This document shows positions 60,195 through 64,000 of a DNA stretch of 64,000 nucleotides, piece by piece. The notes under the pieces were generated by a model. That model made no database searches. It had not been told where the DNA came from and worked only from the letters and a program-made list of their open reading frames with translations. The position numbers and the translations under genes were made by a program. Origin of the DNA: Haloquadratum walsbyi J07HQW2 (GTDB lineage Archaea; Halobacteriota; Halobacteria; Halobacteriales; Haloferacaceae); the NCBI RefSeq assembly GCF_000415985.1, contig NZ_KE356561.1, positions 1,369,025 to 1,433,024 on the forward strand. The letters run 5' to 3'. How positions within the stretch are numbered: position 1 is the first letter of the stretch; each line of letters begins with the position of its first letter.

Positions 60195-60366
60195 CACACA
60201 CCATTTTCGAAATGAAATCCAAGATATAACTAACACAATAAAGATAGCACCCACACACCACCTTCGAAATGAAATCGGTTCTCTCAGTAAAAAATACAGT
60301 CAAACCCGATTTCGAAGATCTACTATAGTTACGCTACTGTTTCATCTAAAGAATTTCATCTCGAAA
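60195..60366. repeat. four copies of a TTCGAAATGAAATC-type motif
   Basis: Two direct copies of a 26-base unit (CACACACCAnnTTCGAAATGAAATC, 60195-60220 and 60252-60277, period 57, differing mainly at the nn) are followed by two inverted, shorter copies: CCGATTTCGAAG (60306-60317) and AATTTCATCTCGAAAT (60352-60367). They lie about 100-260 bases before the HTH/PIN-like operon. They could be operator sites for its wHTH protein or the inverted ends of a small MITE-like insertion. Confidence 0.6.
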
Positions 60367-60432
60367 TTAGTTATCTAGGAACAATCTCTAGGAGCCTCCA
60401 TACAGTCCGACACAACTGCCGCAAGATATTAG

Positions 60433-60441
60433 TTCTATATT
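60433..60441 (+). promoter_or_regulatory. TATA box of the HTH/PIN-like operon
   Basis: TTCTATATT centred about 23-26 bases before the ATG at 60460, the spacing expected for leaderless transcription. The nearest motif copy of the repeat array ends about 65 bases upstream, a plausible place for a regulator to act. Confidence 0.5.
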
Positions 60442-60459
60442 CACGTATCATGAATTACG

Positions 60460-61086
60460 ATGGTAGTAACAAACGCCCCGGCTGCGAACGAGAACGGCTC
60501 GAAAGAGGGCACCGCACGCTCCTTTATTGCAGCCTCAGAGATACTGGTGAATCCCGACATCGCCAGAGTCTATACTGACATCCTGCTGAATCAGCCTACT
60601 ACGAACAGCAGTATCGAGCGTAGACTCGATCTTGCCGGAAGTACAACCTCAATGCGGGTTGGAAAGCTCAAAAACTTAGACATTGTCGAGGATGTCAGTA
60701 GCGGGAAAGAGAGCCAGCTCCGGACTGATTCACTATTTCTCCCCGTTGGGGAGGAAGAGACGCGGATACTGTTTGACCCGCTTACGATCGCCACTTACGG
60801 TGCAAGCGGCGAGGTCAGTGAGATCGAACTCTTCGTTGATCGGCACGGCAAGGCGAAGCTGCTGATGGCGGTTGAGCAGACACGGGCATGTCTCAGTGGC
60901 GAGGTGACTCGTCGTGGAGCAGCAGACCGCCTCAATGTTGATGAGATCGAGGCTATCAGCATCACGCAGGCGCTAGAGCCAATCATTGCTCTGTTTGTCA
61001 AAGCAGGGCTCATCAATGATTCCTTCGAATACGACCTACATGATCGGAAGATTCGAAACACTCCGTACGTGTTTGAGCAGGAATGA
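60460..61086 (+). CDS. winged-helix-like regulator, partner of PIN-like gene
   Basis: The 208 residues have a helical region (about 25-75: ASEILVNPDIARVYTDILLN, then SSIERRLDLAGSTTSMRVGKLKNLDIVED) that reads like a winged helix-turn-helix. A beta-hairpin wing, a short effector-like middle (SEIELFVDRHGKAKLLMAV) and a second helical C-terminal segment (GAADRLNVDEIEAISITQAL) follow. No named family is certain. The stop overlaps the next gene (ATGA). GC and codon use are slightly higher than in the core. By position it would repress the pair, like an antitoxin. Confidence 0.7.
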   Translation: MVVTNAPAANENGSKEGTARSFIAASEILVNPDIARVYTDILLNQPTTNSSIERRLDLAGSTTSMRVGKLKNLDIVEDVSSGKESQLRTDSLFLPVGEEETRILFDPLTIATYGASGEVSEIELFVDRHGKAKLLMAVEQTRACLSGEVTRRGAADRLNVDEIEAISITQALEPIIALFVKAGLINDSFEYDLHDRKIRNTPYVFEQE

Positions 61087-61628
61087 GCGATCGGTCGAAA
61101 TTAATTGATTCTTCACCCCTCTACCCGCTCCTGGATGCACTCCTCGTTGACTCGAGCGTCTTGGGTGGAATCGGGCGATCTACTCCAGAACGGCGACAGC
61201 TAATCAACTACACTCAGTCGAATGATAAGCAGTTGTACGTCTCTACTGGAGTGGTCGAGGAGTTGGACAAGGAATGGGCTGGTTCCTACGGTGTCAATGA
61301 TTGGCTTGATCCAATACGTAACGAGGACTGGATTATTGTCCTTCCAGAGCCGGATTACGGTGCGCGAATCCGTGACGGCCCTACCGTGAGCGAGATGGTT
61401 GACGAAGCACACAGAGAATTAGCCAAGCTCAAACAGGAGCGAGAAAATGAACTCCCGAAAACGGACGCCAAATTCGCCGGTAATCTCGTTCAAATACGGG
61501 TGTCTGAGGGTCACGATTCCGTGGGGCTGATCATCGACGACAGGAACACAGAGCGCGCACTGTCCCAAGTACTCAGTGAGACGGAGTACGAGCAATTCTT
61601 CCGGATACTGAGGGGCCAGAGGTATTAG
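61083..61628 (+). CDS. PIN-like nuclease candidate
   Basis: The 181 residues have acidic residues at the four positions expected of a PIN domain: Asp in ALLVDSSVLGG (about residue 22), Glu in YVSTGVVEELDKEW, Asp in PKTDAKFAGNLVQI and Asp in GLIIDDRNTERAL. PIN domains are metal-dependent RNases, often VapC-type toxins. It is longer than typical VapC (about 130), with an insert of about 35 residues after the second motif. Coupled by a 4-base overlap to the HTH gene upstream. The PIN assignment is from motif reading only. Confidence 0.65.
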   Translation: MSDRSKLIDSSPLYPLLDALLVDSSVLGGIGRSTPERRQLINYTQSNDKQLYVSTGVVEELDKEWAGSYGVNDWLDPIRNEDWIIVLPEPDYGARIRDGPTVSEMVDEAHRELAKLKQERENELPKTDAKFAGNLVQIRVSEGHDSVGLIIDDRNTERALSQVLSETEYEQFFRILRGQRY

Positions 61629-61857
61629 AAGAGATACAATAACGTTCCCCTCTTCATTGGGGCCACCCTCCTCGCGCGGCTTGTGAGATGAGTATCCGGT
61701 AAGTCAACGACCTCACCATACCGCTCGCGCCCATAACTTCGGAGGATAGATCTCATGCGTGCCTTTGTTTTCTCAGAAAAAGCTTCATTAAGACCTCGCT
61801 AAATCAATAACAGTCTGTCATTCGAGTACCGCTCCAGCAGGCGCTTGTTTCACTGCG
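61629..61857. other. intergenic with possible gene debris
   Basis: On the minus strand a short protein-like frame (FSEKTKARMRSILRSYG, RERYGEVVDLPDTH) is read without a start. It may be debris of a gene once downstream of arsC. It is too short to name. Confidence 0.3.
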
Positions 61858-62300
61858 AACCGTTCGCGTGAACTTCGTCGAACAAGTCTGTAACCCGCTG
61901 TTCGATATTGTTTCGGATCTCACGGACCTGAGAGATCTTGGCCGTCAGGATCCGTCAGCGCCCAGTCGCGAACATCTATCTCTTCAGCATCGAGTTCGAG
62001 TGTCGAACAGCCCATTGTGGCGACGATGTCACATGATTCGAGCTCAGTCGTTGAGACTTCTCGGGGGACTCGATCCGAGAGATTGATCTCGTGGTCTTGC
62101 ATAACCGCCACGACCTCGGCGGACGCTATCGGCGGGGTGAGTGCTACCGGTAATGATCTCAACACTGTCTTCGAGTCCACGACGGTCACGCTCGCGTTCG
62201 GCGAACGCTGTTGCCATCTGACTGTGACCAGCATTCGCTGCACAAACGAATGGAGACGCACGAAAAGCAATTAATCTGATGCGCACAGCGGGATCAATTG
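61858..62300 (-). pseudogene. arsC: arsenate reductase (LMW-PTP type), decayed
   Basis: The first piece has FVCAANAGHSQMATAFAERE and EIITGSTHPADSV. The next frame continues AVMQDHEINLSDRVPREVS, TTELESCDIVATMGCSTLEL and DVRDWALTDPDGQDL. A third piece adds QVREIRNNIEQRVTDLFDEV. This is the low-molecular-weight phosphatase/ArsC family with at least two frameshifts. The P-loop CX5R is CX5H here (CAANAGH), so the catalytic arginine is also lost. No other ars gene is present. Confidence 0.8.
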
Positions 62301-62424
62301 CGGAACAGGCAGGCGCAGACATAGTTTGTGAGGAACAGATTAGAAAAGCACAAAATAAACTCAAAAAAACCGTGTTTTAGAGGTAACCCGTGGTATTAGT
62401 GCTCAAAAGAGGCTATGTCTTTTT

Positions 62425-62748
62425 GTGACGGCAGCCGTAACGCGTGAGATCAAGACTGGTTCAGCAAAAACTCCCACCGGATACCGAGTATATCAGTACA
62501 TAACGGATACACTTGACTCAACTCAATATCACCAGGAAACGTATGTAAATAAAATGAAGGAGCTGACTACATATTTGTTGGTCGAAACGGAGCGAAAGAG
62601 CCAGGGACCACGCTCGGGTAGCTATCTTGAGTTCACGTTTGCTGAAAGCCCAGAGAGTATCATTGAGACACTTCGAGAGGACCCACAGCTGGACGATGTA
62701 CTCTACGATGAACTCCGCACTGTTGTGAACGCACAAGTTAATCGCTAA
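62425..62748 (+). CDS. small protein of unknown function, repeats downstream
   Basis: 107 residues starting with GTG at 62425: REIKTGSAKTPTGYRVYQYI, a helical middle (YHQETYVNKMKELTTYLLVE) and an acidic C-terminus (SPESIIETLREDPQLDDVL). No membrane segment or recognised motif. Protein-like composition supports it; the GTG start is uncertain. A 42-base tandem repeat array begins 5 bases after its stop. Confidence 0.5.
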   Translation: MTAAVTREIKTGSAKTPTGYRVYQYITDTLDSTQYHQETYVNKMKELTTYLLVETERKSQGPRSGSYLEFTFAESPESIIETLREDPQLDDVLYDELRTVVNAQVNR

Positions 62749-62752
62749 ACTA

Positions 62753-62899
62753 GGACTGACCGAAACAAATCGATAGGGGTGTGTCTGTGTGATGGGACTG
62801 ACTGGAACAAGTCGATAGACGTGTGTCTGTCTGATAGGACTGACCAGAACAAATCGATAGAGGCGTGTCTGTCTGATAGGATTACCCAAAACAGATCAG
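62753..62899. repeat. 42-base tandem repeat, about 3.5 copies
   Basis: Units begin GGACTGAC/GGACTGACT at 62753, 62795 and 62837, with a partial fourth at 62879. They share AACAA.TCGATAG and GTGTCTGT and differ at several positions, so the array is not recent. No spacers are present, so this is not CRISPR. 42 bases is 14 codons, and the minus strand is open through the array with a repeating VSPI.QTH.YR pattern, probably by chance. Confidence 0.85.
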
Positions 62900-63386
62900 G
62901 ATCCTGTATATGAAAAGGACAATACGCTAGAACAGGTGTGAAGTATTCATGAAATAAGCCTCAAAGAATCGTCAGTGAAGTCTGCGAAATGCCCGATAAA
63001 TATGATTTTATATCCTCAGACGCTGCGACAAAGCATTAACTCGGATTCATACCTAGCATGTTGTGTGTGCGCGAGAGTCGATTATTGCAGCACCATGCGA
63101 CACCTATCGGGCAGATACATTGGGTGATTCATTAATATGCCCCGAGATTTTTCGAGTTGTCAAGTGCTCAAGTATAAACCAAGCCCGTAGAAGAAACTTG
63201 ACTCCCGAGAGAAGCCAGGGGTGGGATTTGAACCCAACGAAGTCTCAATTGCAAATTGATGTATGGAGTCCTCCTTTGAGTGTGTGTCGTTTTCGATTAA
63301 TGAGAGTAGTTGCCCATTCAACACATACTCACATCTGCGATCTTAATTAGAGATGGATTCTTCACTTCGGATCTCTCCTGTGTGTT
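62900..63386. other. intergenic with tRNA remnant
   Basis: Apart from the tRNA fragment at 63214-63270, nothing recognisable is present. No protein-like frame was seen. Confidence 0.4.
63214..63270 (-). pseudogene. 3'-half tRNA remnant, possible attachment-site scar
   Basis: On the minus strand ATCAA-TTTGCAA-TTGAG resembles an anticodon arm. It is followed by a T-arm-like TTGGG-TTCAAAT-CCCAC (4 of 5 pairs) and CCCTGGC as a 3' acceptor strand. No 5' acceptor GCCAGGG or D arm is found upstream. Loop reading gives TGC (Ala) while the acceptor is more like tRNA-Cys, so identity is unclear. Integrating elements in archaea commonly leave 3'-half tRNA copies. Confidence 0.45.
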
Positions 63387-63959
63387 CTAATTCTCTTCAG
63401 TAAAATCAAGAGTCCGTTCAAACTGCACTCGGTGTGCATTATATCCTTGTTGACGATAGAACTCTTGTGCACGCGTATTCTCTGCGAGCGCTTCGAGTGT
63501 GATTACCGTTGCACCTTGCTGGTGGAGTTTGTCCTCAGCAGCACACAACAGTTGTGTCCCAATTCCAACTCCTCGTTTCGACGGAGTAACATAGAGATTT
63601 TGTACAATACCTCGGGTCTCTGAGAGCGCGTATGCCCCTCGCTCAATCTCATATGTCACGAAGCCAAGTATCTGGGTTTCCTCTTGTTCTTGCTCGTCTG
63701 TCTCAGCACATGCGACATAGACACAATCACTTGCGATACGATGTGCAATCATTTCTCGAACAGTTTCTCTGCTTTCCTCTGGCTGGATATATGATTCATA
63801 CTTACGCTGGTCAGCTGCCAGTTCAACCCACATATCAGTTAATTCATCGACAGCTCCGACTGAGGGGTGTTCAATTGTGATCGCATCTTGCATGGATGAG
63901 TCTGACGTCATATTGACTGTCGAGTTGGACTGAAACCCAGAGGAGTTCTCCTCACTCAT
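63387..63959 (-). CDS. GNAT family N-acetyltransferase
   Basis: The 190 residues have an N-terminal disordered stretch (1-25), TDMWVELAADQRKYESYI, and the acetyl-CoA motif A: NLYVTPSKRGVGIGTQLLCAA with the R/Q-x-x-G-x-G/A pattern, then LEALAENTRAQEFYRQQGY (motif B). The acceptor substrate is unknown. Start is the ATG at 63959; a Met 16 codons later is possible. It lies at the window edge next to the accessory patch. Confidence 0.88.
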   Translation of the reverse strand: MSEENSSGFQSNSTVNMTSDSSMQDAITIEHPSVGAVDELTDMWVELAADQRKYESYIQPEESRETVREMIAHRIASDCVYVACAETDEQEQEETQILGFVTYEIERGAYALSETRGIVQNLYVTPSKRGVGIGTQLLCAAEDKLHQQGATVITLEALAENTRAQEFYRQQGYNAHRVQFERTLDFTEEN

Positions 63960-64000
63960 TATACAAATATTGCTTTTCGCATATCTTTTTCAGAGAATAA

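Noticed and set aside
61629..61857. Minus-strand frame SEKTKARMRSILRSYGRERYG as a possible gene
   Set aside because: There is no start codon in frame, it is about 45 codons long, and it matches no family I know. Treated as debris.
62753..62899. Repeat array considered as a CRISPR
   Set aside because: Units are contiguous 42-base repeats without unique spacers, and no cas genes are near. The Cas4-like domain at 41-44 kb belongs to a Dna2 helicase fusion.

Overview
The window is a haloarchaeal chromosome segment. The proteins are very acidic. The translation genes are archaeal/eukaryotic in type (rpl7ae, rps28e, rpl24e, rpl37e, rpl21e, rpl18e, aEF-1beta, RpoD/F/K/N, Lsm). Many genes start at or close to a TATA box, as expected for leaderless transcripts. 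The DNA is unusually AT-rich for a haloarchaeon, intergenic gaps are long, and decayed genes are frequent. Together these point to Haloquadratum (H. walsbyi type); this is inferred from composition, gene order and memory, with no database search.

Layout. 0-14.3 kb is mostly housekeeping: ndk-rpl24e-rps28e-rpl7ae (minus), gltX-idsA-RNase J (minus), a candidate structured RNA, lsm-rpl37e-purF (plus), DUF655/rpoF/rpl21e (minus), and aEF-1beta with a small zinc-finger protein. 14.4-17.6 kb holds a decayed TctA-like gene and the rpl1-rpl10-rpl12 ribosomal stalk operon. Its usual first partner rpl11 lies about 15.4 kb away at 33 kb. The intervening 17.6-33 kb is a patchwork: a decayed IS1341-type tnpB element, a birA fragment, asd, a 2-hydroxyacid dehydrogenase, a geranylgeranyl-reductase-type flavoprotein, a higher-GC integrated element with two frameshifted integrases, a DUF433/DUF5615 toxin-antitoxin pair with a damaged toxin, a surface-glycoprotein N-terminal fragment, a class V aminotransferase and msrB.

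33-46 kb returns to core genes: rpl11, an M42 peptidase, mevalonate kinase and isopentenyl phosphate kinase (which with idsA form the isoprenoid lipid route), an RNase Z-like hydrolase, Lhr and Dna2 helicases, and an HExxH protein. 46.5-53.5 kb is a classic archaeal cluster read on the minus strand: tRNA-Ser, rps13, rps4, rps11, rpoD, tRNA-Leu, rpl18e, rpl13, rps9, rpoN, rpoK, eno, rps2. 53.8-59.5 kb has a frameshifted STT3-like membrane protein, a class I glutamine amidotransferase, moaA and an Mrp/ApbC ATPase.

59.5-63.3 kb is a second accessory patch. It contains four copies of a TTCGAAATGAAATC-type motif in front of a two-gene operon (winged-helix-like protein plus PIN-like nuclease), a decayed arsC, an orphan gene followed by 42-bp tandem repeats, and a 3'-half tRNA remnant that looks like an attachment-site scar. 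The window closes with a GNAT acetyltransferase.

The best candidate for an undescribed system is the HTH/PIN-like pair at 60.46-61.63 kb with its repeat array. Also notable are the structured RNA candidate at 8.3-8.4 kb, the 137-residue leader in front of the catalytic cysteine of PurF, and the split of the L11/L1 operon.
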